In this document: positions 10,227 through 19,506 of the stretch, piece by piece
Layout: every line of letters begins with the position of its first letter
Numbering within the stretch: position 1 is the first letter of the stretch
Source: Oscillospiraceae bacterium
Lineage (GTDB): Bacteria > Bacillota > Clostridia > Oscillospirales > Ruminococcaceae
Reading direction: 5' to 3'
Assembly (NCBI GenBank): GCA_015067025.1
Contig: SVNC01000001.1
Coordinates: 62,001-126,000 of the forward strand
DNA: 64,000 bases
Position numbers and translations under genes: made by a program
The notes under the pieces: model-generated
Told to the model about the DNA's origin: nothing
Database searches by the model: none
The model's input: the letters and a program-made list of their open reading frames with translations, nothing else

Positions 10227-11513
10227 ATGATAAAGATAATTAAAGCAGACGGTGCAGAAAAAGAATTCTTAGCCGATATGAAAAAAAGAAGCGGCGAAGT
10301 AAATTTTGAAGTTGAAAAGACAGTAAAGGCTATTTTAGCCGACGTTGCCGAAAGAGGTGACGAAGCTGTAAAGGAGTACACCGCAAAATTTGACTGTGCA
10401 AACGTACAGTATTACAGAGTACCTGATGAAGTAATTCAGGATGCTCTGACAGAAGCAGACCCCGAATTTGTAAACTCAATGCTGAACTGCCTTGAAAATA
10501 TTACAAAGTTCCACGAAAAGCAGAAGCAGAACGGCTATATGATGACCGATGAAAGCGGATGTATCTTAGGTCAGCGAGTAAGAGGTCTTGACAGAGTAGG
10601 CTTATACGTACCCGGTGGTACGGCGGCGTACCCCTCTTCCGTTCTGATGAACGCCGTACCTGCAAAGATTGCAGGAGTAGGCGAAATCGTTATGGTAACA
10701 CCACCCTTAAAGGATGGTACACCCAATAAGGATATCTTAGTTGCAGCGGCATTATGCGGTGTTGACAAGATATTTATGTGCGGCGGTGCTCAGGCTGTTG
10801 CGGCTTTAGCATACGGTACAGAAGAAATACCTAAGGTATCAAAGATAGTAGGCCCCGGCAACATATTTGTTGCAACTGCAAAGAAGCTCCTTTACGGAAC
10901 AGTTGACATTGATATGATTGCAGGTCCCAGCGAGATCCTTATAGTAGCTGACGAAGGAGCTAATCCTAAATATGTAGCCGCTGACCTTATGTCCCAGGCA
11001 GAACACGACAAGCTTGCAAGCTCTGTTCTTGTAACAACAAGTATGACAGTGGCAGAAGAAACGGTAAAGGAAATCGAAAGACAGAGTGCTTACCTTTCAA
11101 GAAAGGAAATTATTGATATTTCTCTTGACAACTATGGTGCAATCATTGTATGCGATGATATGGACAAAGCTTGCGAAATAGCAAACGAAATTGCCCCCGA
11201 ACACCTTGAAGTACTTGTAAAGAATCCTCTCGAATATATCGGAAGACTCACAAATTGCGGTTCGTTATTCTTAGGCGACTATGCTCCCGAGCCTCTTGGT
11301 GACTACTATGCAGGTCCTAACCATGTTTTACCTACCAGCGGTACTGCAAGATTTTTCTCACCCTTATCAGTAGACAGCTTTATTAAGAAGTCAAGCTATA
11401 TCTACTACACAAGAGAAAAGCTCTTTAACGCAAAGGACGATATCGTATTAGTGGCAGAAAGAGAACAGCTTACTGCACACGCTAATGCTATAAAGGTAAG
11501 ATTTGAGGACTGA
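10227..11513 (+). CDS. hisD: Histidinol dehydrogenase
   Basis: NAD-dependent oxidation of histidinol to histidine in two steps, with zinc. Family blocks are present: [36 protein letters not shown], the zinc and catalytic region SQAEHD, and IAPEHLEV with the catalytic Glu-His pair. Length 428 aa is standard. Its last codons contain the ribosome-binding site of hisC. Confidence 0.98.
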   Translation: MIKIIKADGAEKEFLADMKKRSGEVNFEVEKTVKAILADVAERGDEAVKEYTAKFDCANVQYYRVPDEVIQDALTEADPEFVNSMLNCLENITKFHEKQKQNGYMMTDESGCILGQRVRGLDRVGLYVPGGTAAYPSSVLMNAVPAKIAGVGEIVMVTPPLKDGTPNKDILVAAALCGVDKIFMCGGAQAVAALAYGTEEIPKVSKIVGPGNIFVATAKKLLYGTVDIDMIAGPSEILIVADEGANPKYVAADLMSQAEHDKLASSVLVTTSMTVAEETVKEIERQSAYLSRKEIIDISLDNYGAIIVCDDMDKACEIANEIAPEHLEVLVKNPLEYIGRLTNCGSLFLGDYAPEPLGDYYAGPNHVLPTSGTARFFSPLSVDSFIKKSSYIYYTREKLFNAKDDIVLVAEREQLTAHANAIKVRFED

Positions 11514-11517
11514 TATA

Positions 11518-12576
11518 ATGAATAACAACTGGGAAAACAATATCCGCAGGGTAGTACCCTATACCCCGGGCGAACAGCCTAAAATAGCGGATATTATAAA
11601 GCTCAACACAAACGAAAACCCTTTTCCGCCATCTCCTATGGTGACAAAGGTGCTGGATGAATTTAATACGGATAAGCTCCGTATCTACCCCGATACAGAT
11701 TCTACAGTGCTTGTAAACGCTCTTGCAAAGAGATATGGTGTAAAATCATCACAGGTGTTTGTTGGCGTAGGCTCAGATGATGTTTTATCAATGGCGTTTA
11801 TGACCTTCTTCAACAGCGATAAGCCGATACTTTTCCCCGATATTACATATTCCTTCTACGATGTATGGGCGGATGTATACAGAATACCCTATAAGACCTT
11901 CCCGCTGGATGATGATTTCAAGATCAACAAAGAGGATTATAAGTGCGAAAACGGCGGTATAATTATCCCTAACCCCAATGCACCCACAGGTGTATTAGAA
12001 AGCACGGCATTCTTTGAGGAAATAGTAAAGGCTAATCCTGACAGCGTTGTTATTGTCGATGAAGCGTATATTGATTTCGGCGGCGAAAGCTGTATAGGTC
12101 TATGCGAAAAGTACGAAAATCTGCTCGTAGTACAGACCTTCTCCAAGTCACGCTCAATGGCTGGTATGAGAATAGGATTTGCAATAGGCAGTGAAAAGCT
12201 GATAAAGTATATGAACAACGTAAAGTTCTCTGTAAATTCCTATACAATGAATCCCGTTTCTCAGTACTGCGGTGCGACGGCAGTAGAGGATGAGGAGTAC
12301 TTTAAAAAGACTGTGGATGAAATAATTGCAGTCCGTGAGTATTCAAAGGAAAGACTTACAGCACTTGGCTTTACTTTCCCTGATTCCTACAGTAATTTCA
12401 TCTTTGCTTCTCATAATAAAAAGCCTGCAAAGGAAATATTTGAAGCACTTAAAGAGCGTAAGATATTCGTAAGATACTGGAATAAGGAAAGAATAAATAA
12501 TCATCTTCGTATTACCATCGGCACAAGAGAACAGATGGATAAGATGTTCAAGGCTTTAGAAGAAATATTAGCTTAA
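11518..12576 (+). CDS. hisC: Histidinol-phosphate aminotransferase
   Basis: PLP enzyme converting imidazole acetol phosphate to histidinol phosphate. The Schiff-base lysine is K210 in FSKSRSMAGMRIGF. NTNENPFPPSP at the N-terminus and NPNAPTG are typical of fold-type I aminotransferases of the HisC group. A TTG at 11503 is in frame, but ATG 11518 has GAGGA at a proper distance and is preferred. It is the last gene before a hairpin at 12586. Confidence 0.96.
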   Translation: MNNNWENNIRRVVPYTPGEQPKIADIIKLNTNENPFPPSPMVTKVLDEFNTDKLRIYPDTDSTVLVNALAKRYGVKSSQVFVGVGSDDVLSMAFMTFFNSDKPILFPDITYSFYDVWADVYRIPYKTFPLDDDFKINKEDYKCENGGIIIPNPNAPTGVLESTAFFEEIVKANPDSVVIVDEAYIDFGGESCIGLCEKYENLLVVQTFSKSRSMAGMRIGFAIGSEKLIKYMNNVKFSVNSYTMNPVSQYCGATAVEDEEYFKKTVDEIIAVREYSKERLTALGFTFPDSYSNFIFASHNKKPAKEIFEALKERKIFVRYWNKERINNHLRITIGTREQMDKMFKALEEILA

Positions 12577-12585
12577 TAAAGCACA

Positions 12586-12613
12586 AGGGTGGAAGGAAAA
12601 ACCTGTCCGCCCT
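12586..12613 (+). terminator. Hairpin between hisC and hisB
   Basis: Eight-base stem (12586-12593 with 12606-12613), with a smaller inner AGG/CCT stem in the loop, followed by only a weak T-rich stretch. It lies 10 bases after hisC and 12 bases before the -35 box of the hisB promoter. It may be a partial terminator dividing the his cluster into two transcription units. Confidence 0.5.
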
Positions 12614-12624
12614 GTTGCTGTTAT

Positions 12625-12653
12625 TTGACACATAGCTTTTAGTATGGTAAAAT
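12625..12653 (+). promoter_or_regulatory. Internal sigma-A promoter before hisB
   Basis: TTGACA at 12625-12630, 17-bp spacer, TAAAAT at 12648-12653, 39 bases before hisB. The dyads of the hisZ promoter are not repeated here. Confidence 0.8.
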
Positions 12654-12691
12654 GATAGTATATTTTTATAATCAGGAAAGGAATGATTTAA

Positions 12692-13267
12692 ATGAGCGTT
12701 ATCGAAAGAAAGACAAGAGAAACAGATATAAAAGCTGATTTATCTGTATACGGCTCTTCAAAGGCAGAAATTGATACAGGTATAGGCTTTTTTGATCATA
12801 TGCTGACCGCTCTTACAGTACACGGCGGTTTTGACCTTAAATTATCCTGTATTGGAGATTTAAAAGTTGACGGTCACCACACGGTAGAGGACTGCGGAAT
12901 AGTGCTTGGTAAGGCTCTTGCCGAGGAACTTGGTGACAAGAGCGGTATTGTCCGTTTTGGCAGTGCCTTTATCCCTATGGACGAGGCTTTATCCTTCTGC
13001 TCTGTGGATATCAGCGGCAGACCCTATCTTGTATTCAATGCAGAATTTTCTGATGACAGAACAGGCGAGTTTGACAACTGCCTTACAGAAGAATTCTTCC
13101 GTGCTTTTGCGTTTAATGCAGGCATTACTCTCCACATAAGAAACGAATACGGAAAGAACGACCACCACAAGATAGAATCTATCTTCAAGGCGGTGGCTTA
13201 TGCATTAAAACAGGCTGTAAAGAAGAATGAGGACGGCTCTGTTGTTTCTACGAAAGGAACGCTTTGA
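12692..13267 (+). CDS. hisB: Imidazoleglycerol-phosphate dehydratase
   Basis: Manganese enzyme that dehydrates imidazoleglycerol phosphate. The two metal-binding histidine motifs are visible (HHTVEDCG and DHHKIES), as is FDHMLTAL. At 191 aa it is the monofunctional form, without the phosphatase domain of the enterobacterial bifunctional protein. It starts a new transcription unit and is followed 3 bases later by hisH. Confidence 0.98.
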   Translation: MSVIERKTRETDIKADLSVYGSSKAEIDTGIGFFDHMLTALTVHGGFDLKLSCIGDLKVDGHHTVEDCGIVLGKALAEELGDKSGIVRFGSAFIPMDEALSFCSVDISGRPYLVFNAEFSDDRTGEFDNCLTEEFFRAFAFNAGITLHIRNEYGKNDHHKIESIFKAVAYALKQAVKKNEDGSVVSTKGTL

Positions 13268-13270
13268 TTT

Positions 13271-13870
13271 ATGATAGCAATAATTGATTACGGTGCAGGA
13301 AATCTGTTCAGCGTACAGAATGCACTTAACTTTCTTGGTATAGAAAATAAGGTCACTAAAGACCCCGAAGAAATAAGAAATGCTGATAAGCTGATACTCC
13401 CGGGAGTAGGTGCTTTCCCTGATGCTATGAGAATGCTTTATGAAGCAGGTCTTGTGGATGTCATCAAGGAACAGGTAAAGACAAAGCCTCTTATGGGTAT
13501 CTGTCTTGGTATGCAGATGCTTTTTGAAAAGAGCTATGAATTCGGCGAAACCGAGGGACTCGGTTTTATCCCCGGCACAGTAGAGCTTATGAAGCCTGAA
13601 AACGACCTGCTTATTCCCCATATCGGCTGGAACGCTTTAGAGAAAAACGAAGCTTGTCCGCTTTTAAAGGAAGTGGAAGAGGGCGATTACGTTTACTTCG
13701 TACATTCCTTTGCGGCGGTAACTGACGGTAAAAACGTAGCGGCATACTGTGACTACGGAATGAAAGTACCTGCTCTTGTTGCAAAGGGAAACGTGTACGG
13801 CTGTCAGTTCCACCCTGAAAAAAGCGGCAAGACAGGACTTGATATACTGAAAAACTTCGCAATGCTTTAA
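13271..13870 (+). CDS. hisH: Imidazole glycerol phosphate synthase, glutaminase subunit
   Basis: Class I glutamine amidotransferase that feeds ammonia to HisF. The nucleophile C78 is in GICLGMQML, and the His/Glu pair is in FHPEKSGKTG near the C-terminus. The 199-aa length is normal. Confidence 0.98.
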   Translation: MIAIIDYGAGNLFSVQNALNFLGIENKVTKDPEEIRNADKLILPGVGAFPDAMRMLYEAGLVDVIKEQVKTKPLMGICLGMQMLFEKSYEFGETEGLGFIPGTVELMKPENDLLIPHIGWNALEKNEACPLLKEVEEGDYVYFVHSFAAVTDGKNVAAYCDYGMKVPALVAKGNVYGCQFHPEKSGKTGLDILKNFAML

Positions 13871-13882
13871 GGAGGTTTTATT

Positions 13883-14104
13883 ATGGAAGAAAAAATTTGC
13901 AGCTGTGGTGAAAAGATGGTAAAAGCCCAGTTATCATCAGGACTGTTTGGTAGTACAAATATCGTAATACAGGACGAAAAAAATAATATGAACGAATACA
14001 GACTTGTCCCATATGTATGTGTAAAGTGCGGAAAGACAGAGCTTTACGCTGATTTTAACAATCAGAACGGTGACAACGTATTTGTCGGAGGAGTGTTTTT
14101 TTAA
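13883..14104 (+). CDS. Small zinc-ribbon protein inside the his operon
   Basis: A 73-residue protein of unknown function between hisH and hisA. It has a good AAGGAGG ribosome-binding site 12 bases after hisH, and its stop touches the hisA start. Two cysteine pairs, CSC near residue 6 and CVKC near residue 47, suggest one structural zinc site with the charged middle as a spacer. No catalytic motif, membrane segment or signal peptide is seen. Tight packing on both sides argues for a real gene co-expressed with histidine biosynthesis. A link to histidine metabolism is inference only. Confidence 0.8.
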   Translation: MEEKICSCGEKMVKAQLSSGLFGSTNIVIQDEKNNMNEYRLVPYVCVKCGKTELYADFNNQNGDNVFVGGVFF

Positions 14105-14821
14105 ATGATAATTTTACCTGCAATTGATATAAAGGACGGCAACTGTGTCCGTCTTGTAAAGGGCGACTACGGCACAGCCCACAAGGTAGCGGATAGCTAT
14201 ATGGATACAGCCTTAGGCTTTGTAAAGGCTGGGGCAGAGTGGATACATATGGTTGACCTTGATGGTGCAAAGGACGCCAGCACAGCCAATAAGGACGTTT
14301 ATCTTGACGTTGCAAAGAATACCTCTCTTAAAGTAGAGGTGGGCGGCGGTATCCGCAGTCTTGATACAGTAGAAATGTATCTTTCTGGCGGTATTTCCCG
14401 TGTTATCATAGGCTCTGCGGCTGTGAAGAACCCTCAGCTTGTAAAGGACGCCGTAAAGGAATACGGAGACAGAATTGCAGTAGGTATAGACGCTAAGAAC
14501 GGCTATGTAGCAACGGAGGGCTGGCTTGAAACCTCTGACGTACATTTTACCGACCTTGCAAAGACTATGTCCGATATAGGTGTAAAGTATATCATATTTA
14601 CAGACATTTCAAAGGACGGCACTTTATCAGGTGTAAACGCACAGCAGTTAAAGCAGATAAACGAGGCTTGCTCTGCAAATATCATTGCCAGCGGCGGAGT
14701 ACACACTATAGAGGATATAAAAATCTGTAAACAGTTAGGACTTTACGGTACTATCTGTGGTAAATCTCTTTACAGCGGTACGCTTGATTTGGCTGAAGCT
14801 ATAAAGGAAAGTCGTGAATAA
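14105..14821 (+). CDS. hisA: ProFAR isomerase
   Basis: TIM-barrel isomerase 1-(5-phosphoribosyl)-5-[(5-phosphoribosylamino)methylideneamino]imidazole-4-carboxamide isomerase. The catalytic base is D8 (PAIDIKDG). VGGGIRS and FTDISKDGTLSG, with the second catalytic Asp, are present. The start codon directly follows the stop of the small zinc protein, so translation is probably coupled. Confidence 0.97.
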   Translation: MIILPAIDIKDGNCVRLVKGDYGTAHKVADSYMDTALGFVKAGAEWIHMVDLDGAKDASTANKDVYLDVAKNTSLKVEVGGGIRSLDTVEMYLSGGISRVIIGSAAVKNPQLVKDAVKEYGDRIAVGIDAKNGYVATEGWLETSDVHFTDLAKTMSDIGVKYIIFTDISKDGTLSGVNAQQLKQINEACSANIIASGGVHTIEDIKICKQLGLYGTICGKSLYSGTLDLAEAIKESRE

Positions 14822-14874
14822 TCGCTAAAATTAATTTAGTTTTGGTATAAATCTATCTTTTTGTGCCATTTTAC

Positions 14875-14902
14875 TTGATTTTAAAGCAATATTCAGTATA
14901 AT
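14875..14902 (+). promoter_or_regulatory. Possible promoter before hisF
   Basis: TTGATT at 14875-14880 and a perfect TATAAT at 14897-14902 with a 16-bp spacer, in a 105-bp gap between hisA and hisF. Confidence 0.6.
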
Positions 14903-14926
14903 AAATACATACCGAAAGGAAAAATT

Positions 14927-15685
14927 ATGCTTGCAAAAAGAATAATACCTTGCCTTGACGTAAGAGACGGCAAGGTGGTAAAGGGTATAAATTTCGTTGG
15001 AATAAAAGAGGTCGGCGACCCTGTAGAATGTGCGGCAGAGTACAACGATCAGGGTGCAGACGAAATATGCTTTCTTGATATAACTGCAACTCACGAGGGC
15101 AGAAAGACAATGGTGGACGTGGTACGTCGTACTGCACAGAGGGTGTTTGTTCCCCTTACAGTAGGCGGTGGAATATCCAGCGTAGATGATTTCAGAGAAC
15201 TGCTCAGAAGCGGTGCAGATAAGGTTTCTGTAAACTCTGCGGCGGTAAGAAATCCAAATCTTATAAAAGAAGCGGCTGAGATATTTGGCAGTCAGTGCGT
15301 AGTCGTTGCCATTGACGCAAAGAAAAAGGGCGATAGCTGGACTGTCGTTGTAAACGGCGGCAGAATTGATATGAATATCGATGCTATAGAATGGGCACAG
15401 AAAGCCGAAGAGCTTGGCGCAGGTGAGATACTTCTTACGTCCATGGACACAGACGGAATGAAGCAGGGCTTTGATATTGAACTGTTAAATGCCGTTTGCG
15501 ATAAGGTAAAGATACCCGTAATTGCCAGCGGTGGTTGTGGTACGTTACAGCACTTCTCCGACGTGTTTAAAGAAACTAAGGCTTCTGCGGCTTTAGCGGC
15601 TTCGCTTTTCCACTATAAGGAGCTTACAGTAAGCGAAGTAAAACAGCATCTTAAAGATAACGATATCCCCGTGAGAAATTTTTAA
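14927..15685 (+). CDS. hisF: Imidazole glycerol phosphate synthase, cyclase subunit
   Basis: Uses ammonia channelled from HisH to cyclise PRFAR into imidazole glycerol phosphate plus AICAR. Catalytic D11 lies in IPCLDVRDG, and the second Asp in [19 protein letters not shown] and [10 protein letters not shown] are the phosphate-binding loops. Length 252 aa is standard. hisI and hisE follow closely. Confidence 0.98.
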   Translation: MLAKRIIPCLDVRDGKVVKGINFVGIKEVGDPVECAAEYNDQGADEICFLDITATHEGRKTMVDVVRRTAQRVFVPLTVGGGISSVDDFRELLRSGADKVSVNSAAVRNPNLIKEAAEIFGSQCVVVAIDAKKKGDSWTVVVNGGRIDMNIDAIEWAQKAEELGAGEILLTSMDTDGMKQGFDIELLNAVCDKVKIPVIASGGCGTLQHFSDVFKETKASAALAASLFHYKELTVSEVKQHLKDNDIPVRNF

Positions 15686-15698
15686 AGAAGGTATAAAA

Positions 15699-16025
15699 AT
15701 GGATTTAGATATTTATTTTAAAAAAGCAGAGCTTATCCCTGCCATTGTAACTGATATAGACACTGGTGCAGTACTAATGCTTGCGTACATGAGTAAGGAA
15801 AGCTTAAAGCTTACTCTTGAAACAGGCTATACCTGGTTCTGGAGCAGATCAAGAAAAGAACTGTGGAACAAGGGTGCAACCTCAGGCAATATGCAGAAGG
15901 TTATTGAAATCCACGCAGATTGCGACGACGACACTTTACTTGTAAAGGTAAAACCCGCAGGTCCTGCCTGCCATACAGGAAGCTATTCCTGCTTCTTTAA
16001 AGAAGTAATAAAAAACGAAGAATAA
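15699..16025 (+). CDS. hisI: Phosphoribosyl-AMP cyclohydrolase
   Basis: Zinc/magnesium hydrolase opening the purine ring of PR-AMP. The metal-binding residues are in ADCDDDTLL and [11 protein letters not shown]. At 108 aa it is a stand-alone cyclohydrolase; HisE is encoded separately by the next gene. Confidence 0.97.
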   Translation: MDLDIYFKKAELIPAIVTDIDTGAVLMLAYMSKESLKLTLETGYTWFWSRSRKELWNKGATSGNMQKVIEIHADCDDDTLLVKVKPAGPACHTGSYSCFFKEVIKNEE

Positions 16026-16037
16026 GAGGAATTTGAT

Positions 16038-16376
16038 ATGTCACTTTATGAAGAAATTTTTGCAGTATTAAAACAGAGAAAAGCTGATTTTGACAGCGGT
16101 AACGCACCGGAAAAATCCTACACCTGCTATCTTTATGAGAAAGGTGTGGATAAAATATGCAAGAAGATAGGCGAGGAAGCCTCCGAAACTATCATTGCGG
16201 CAAAGAATAATGACAACGAAGAGCTTATGAACGAAATAAACGATCTGCTTTATCACATCATGGTTCTTTGCGTAAATCAGGGACTTGACTGGTCAGACGT
16301 TGAAAAGGTCCTTGATGAAAGAAACGAAAAGATTGGAAACTTAAAACAGTTCCACACAACAGACAAGCTTTCATAA
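16038..16376 (+). CDS. hisE: Phosphoribosyl-ATP pyrophosphohydrolase
   Basis: MazG-fold enzyme removing pyrophosphate from PR-ATP, the second histidine step. The Glu/Asp metal cluster is in KKIGEEASETIIAAKN and NEINDLLYH. The 112-aa length is typical. It completes the pathway set, except for a recognisable histidinol-phosphate phosphatase, which I do not see in the window. Confidence 0.96.
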   Translation: MSLYEEIFAVLKQRKADFDSGNAPEKSYTCYLYEKGVDKICKKIGEEASETIIAAKNNDNEELMNEINDLLYHIMVLCVNQGLDWSDVEKVLDERNEKIGNLKQFHTTDKLS

Positions 16377-16392
16377 ATTACGAGGTGTAAAA

Positions 16393-17685
16393 ATGAAAAA
16401 GCAACTTAAAACCAAAATCTTAGCAGCGTTTATGAGCATTGCTATGCTTGCAGCCTTTGCAACAGGCTGTACAGACAGTAGCAACAACTCATCAGCAGAT
16501 AACAGTACAACATCAGATAACAGTTCAGTAACATCAGAAGACACAAACTCGCAAACAGGCACACCTGAAGCTATCCGTGATATAAGCTCTATGGAGCTTG
16601 TAAAGGAAATGAAGGTGGGCTGGATTCTCGGTAACACACTCGACGGCGGCGGAAAGCACCTGAAGGGTGCATCGGTTCAGTCGCTCGAAACTGCATGGGG
16701 TAATCCCGTAACCACAAAGGAAATGATAGATGCAGTTGTAGCTGCAGGCTTCAATATTATAAGAATTCCTGTAACCTGGGACTGGAGCACGGGCGAAGCG
16801 CCTGACTATAAAATAAGCGACGCCTGGATGAACAGAGTTCAGGAGGTTGTCGATTATGCTATCGACAACGACGTTTTCGTCATCCTTAATATACATCACG
16901 AGACCTGGCATTATCCCACAGAGGATAATTACGAAGCGGCAAGCGACAGACTGAAAAAGATCTGGACTCAGATAGGCAACCACTTTAAGAATTACGATGA
17001 AAAGCTCATATTTGAAGGTATGAACGAGCCTCGTGTAATTGGCACAAGCGAAGAATGGAACGGCGGCAGTCCTGCTACAAGAGAGATCGTAAACAAGCTG
17101 AATTTCGACTTTGTTGAAACTATCCGCAGTCTTGACGGCAATAACAAGCTTCGTCATCTTATGATTCCCGGTTATGCGGCATCTTCTTCAACTGCAGCAC
17201 TTAAGGATATCAAAGTTCCTGAAAATGACGATAAGATAATCGTTTCTGTTCACGCATACACACCTTATAATTTTGCATTAAGTCAGGAAGCGTCAGCAAG
17301 CAGTAAGTGGTTCGCACAGAATAAGGGTCATACAAATGAAATTGACAGAATAGCAGAGGATATAAAAACACTCTTTATAGATAAGGGTACGCCTGTTATC
17401 ATCGGTGAATTCGGTGCGGTAAACCGCAACAATGAGTTATACAGAGCTGACTGGGTAAAATACTACATTGCAAGAATGAAGCAGGTTGGCGTTCCTTGCG
17501 TATGGTGGGACAACGGTGCTTTTAACGGCGGTGGTGAGAACTTTGGCTTTTTTGACCGTAATTCACTTACTTTCAGATATCCCAAAATACTTGAGGCTAT
17601 GATGACAGCGGTAAATACCGACGTTGATCTTGAAGAAATGAGAACAGCTCCTTTACAGATATATGATAATGATAAGGCGGCTTGA
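16393..17685 (+). CDS. GH5 family glycoside hydrolase lipoprotein (cellulase-like)
   Basis: Predicted secreted, lipid-anchored endo-beta-glucanase-type enzyme. A signal peptide ends in a lipobox (FATGC, about residue 26), followed by a Ser/Thr/Asn-rich linker to about residue 56. The GH5 barrel shows GWILGNTLDG, IIRIPVTW, NIHHETWH, acid/base E212 in FEGMNEPR, VHAYTPY and nucleophile E339 in IIGEFGAVN. Both catalytic residues are intact. It begins 16 bases after hisE with a GAGGTG ribosome-binding site and no visible promoter of its own. It has no carbohydrate-binding module or dockerin. Confidence 0.92.
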   Translation: MKKQLKTKILAAFMSIAMLAAFATGCTDSSNNSSADNSTTSDNSSVTSEDTNSQTGTPEAIRDISSMELVKEMKVGWILGNTLDGGGKHLKGASVQSLETAWGNPVTTKEMIDAVVAAGFNIIRIPVTWDWSTGEAPDYKISDAWMNRVQEVVDYAIDNDVFVILNIHHETWHYPTEDNYEAASDRLKKIWTQIGNHFKNYDEKLIFEGMNEPRVIGTSEEWNGGSPATREIVNKLNFDFVETIRSLDGNNKLRHLMIPGYAASSSTAALKDIKVPENDDKIIVSVHAYTPYNFALSQEASASSKWFAQNKGHTNEIDRIAEDIKTLFIDKGTPVIIGEFGAVNRNNELYRADWVKYYIARMKQVGVPCVWWDNGAFNGGGENFGFFDRNSLTFRYPKILEAMMTAVNTDVDLEEMRTAPLQIYDNDKAA

Positions 17686-17698
17686 TTGTAAATAACAT

Positions 17699-17734
17699 AA
17701 GACCTGATTTACTAAAGTAAATCAGGTCTTTTAT
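17699..17734. terminator. Bidirectional terminator between the GH5 and CotH genes
   Basis: Perfect 14-bp stem (17699-17712 with 17717-17730), TAAA loop and flanking A and T runs on both sides. It serves the two convergent genes. Confidence 0.9.
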
Positions 17735-17739
17735 ATTAT

Positions 17740-19455
17740 TTACTTGTGAAATTCTCCATTAAGAAATTCTACTCTGCTTGTAAGCCAGCTTTTGAGGTAT
17801 TCTGCCGCCTGTTTATGCGTTTTGCATCTTTTAGCACCAGACGAAAGTTCTCCTGCAAAGGAGCTGTTGTTTCTTATATTATCCCATTTGTCATAATTTC
17901 TGTCAAACATTTCGGCATAGTTGCTTGCGGTGTCGTCTATCATCTGATATACACGGGTGAATACTCCGTTATCGTAGGTCTTTGTCCAGGTATCTGATAT
18001 CATGTCTCTGTACCAATCCTCGTAAGCAAGAACGACAAGCCAGGGATTTAAGGTTTCAAAAGAACCGCCACCGTATGGTCCTCCGTTTACGTCAGGTACT
18101 ATATTGGATGCATAGTAACCTTTGCCGTTTGCACAACGATTTTTGTTACCGAGTCCTGAGTCAAAATCCCATGGTGCACAGAATGTGAGCTTTTTATCTC
18201 CTTCTTCACCAAAGTCAACGCTCATATAAAAGCTTGACCAGTATATATCGGCATCGCAACCGATTTCGTTTATAATATAAGTATCAACAAGAGATTTTAC
18301 GTTTATTACTCTTTCTATAGCTTCTCTTGGTGTGATGGTTGTCGTTTTTGTTATAGCCGTGTAATCAGAATTGAAAACGTAAGCCTCGTCCTTATATGCG
18401 GCGTAGTATAGAATATCATAAACACCGTCAACAAAGCCTTTTATAAAATCTCTTTGTTTTTCAGAATAGACGTCGCTTTTTATTGTAAATCCGACTTTGG
18501 CATCATCGAGGTATCTGATCGTTCTGCCGCTACCGCCTTTTCCATCGTAAGGGGTAAGGGGAGCGTTGTTTGCATAGTCAATATAGAACTGCTGGAGCGG
18601 GTCTTCGGTATTGCAGTAACCGTCAAGTTCAAGGAAGTATCCTATATCTGTTCCTGTGTAGTCCTTTTCAGCTTCTGTTATATTAACACGGTTTTCGTTT
18701 ATCTGCTGATATTCTGCAAGAAGATAAACACCCCAGTATTGCTCGTTGATATACACCTCTACAAACTCCGAATCGGATACGTAAAAGCCATCCTTACCGA
18801 GTATCTCCTCGGCTATCTGAAAGGTCGCCTTGTTACGAAGCATTGAGGCGTCCTTGTATTCGGCAATAAGCACCCAGTTTTTCATCTGTGCGCCGTCGTT
18901 AAGACCTGCCATATTCTGTTTTTCCGTAAACTTTATGCGTAAAGGCTTTTTATCATAGGTGGTAGTCCAGTTACCTCTTACCTTTACTTCAGCTTCCGTA
19001 TTGTCAAGAAGTGTATTACCGTTATCCTTAAGAGTGATAGTGCAGTTTTCGTAATAGGGTGCAGGAGGCATTCTGTAGCCTGGAGTCCAGGATGCTATCT
19101 GCTCGGAAACGTGAGGAGCAACCGGCTTTGTTACAAAATCAATGGCGTTCTTATCGGTACTTGCCGTATTTATATAAAGAACGGGCATTGTAGTATCATT
19201 GCTGATTTCAGGCGGTGCGGTAGTGACCGCAGTTGTAGTTTCAGGCTTTGGTGTTGCCGTAGTCGTGGTTTCAGGCTTTGACGTTGTTGTAAGCTCTGTT
19301 TCAGGCGTGTCTGACGGCTTTTCCGTCACTCCTGTTCCGGTATTTACACTACTGCTCTCGGGAGAGGGTATACTTACGGGAAGTCCGCTTTCCGAACAGG
19401 AACAAAGCATAGAAATCATCATAAAGGGCAATATAAATTTTACGAGCTTTTTCAT
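17740..19455 (-). CDS. CotH-domain lipoprotein
   Basis: Signal peptide with lipobox (MLCSC), then a low-complexity linker of Thr/Pro/Glu repeats (about residues 45-85), then a CotH domain. Family marks include VRGNWTTTYDKKPLRIKF, LIAEYKDASMLRNKATFQIA, YINEQYWGVYLLAEY and the DFDSG block (CAPWDFDSGLGN). CotH was first known as a spore-coat protein kinase; homologues also occur in extracellular and cellulosomal proteins of ruminococci. The lipobox and linker favour a surface protein over a spore-coat one. It is convergent with the GH5 gene. The start follows GGAGGATC. Confidence 0.88.
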   Translation of the reverse strand: MKKLVKFILPFMMISMLCSCSESGLPVSIPSPESSSVNTGTGVTEKPSDTPETELTTTSKPETTTTATPKPETTTAVTTAPPEISNDTTMPVLYINTASTDKNAIDFVTKPVAPHVSEQIASWTPGYRMPPAPYYENCTITLKDNGNTLLDNTEAEVKVRGNWTTTYDKKPLRIKFTEKQNMAGLNDGAQMKNWVLIAEYKDASMLRNKATFQIAEEILGKDGFYVSDSEFVEVYINEQYWGVYLLAEYQQINENRVNITEAEKDYTGTDIGYFLELDGYCNTEDPLQQFYIDYANNAPLTPYDGKGGSGRTIRYLDDAKVGFTIKSDVYSEKQRDFIKGFVDGVYDILYYAAYKDEAYVFNSDYTAITKTTTITPREAIERVINVKSLVDTYIINEIGCDADIYWSSFYMSVDFGEEGDKKLTFCAPWDFDSGLGNKNRCANGKGYYASNIVPDVNGGPYGGGSFETLNPWLVVLAYEDWYRDMISDTWTKTYDNGVFTRVYQMIDDTASNYAEMFDRNYDKWDNIRNNSSFAGELSSGAKRCKTHKQAAEYLKSWLTSRVEFLNGEFHK

Positions 19456-19506
19456 TTCAGATCCTCCGTATTTTCGGTCTTAATTACCTATCTGTTACAG
19501 ATGGCA

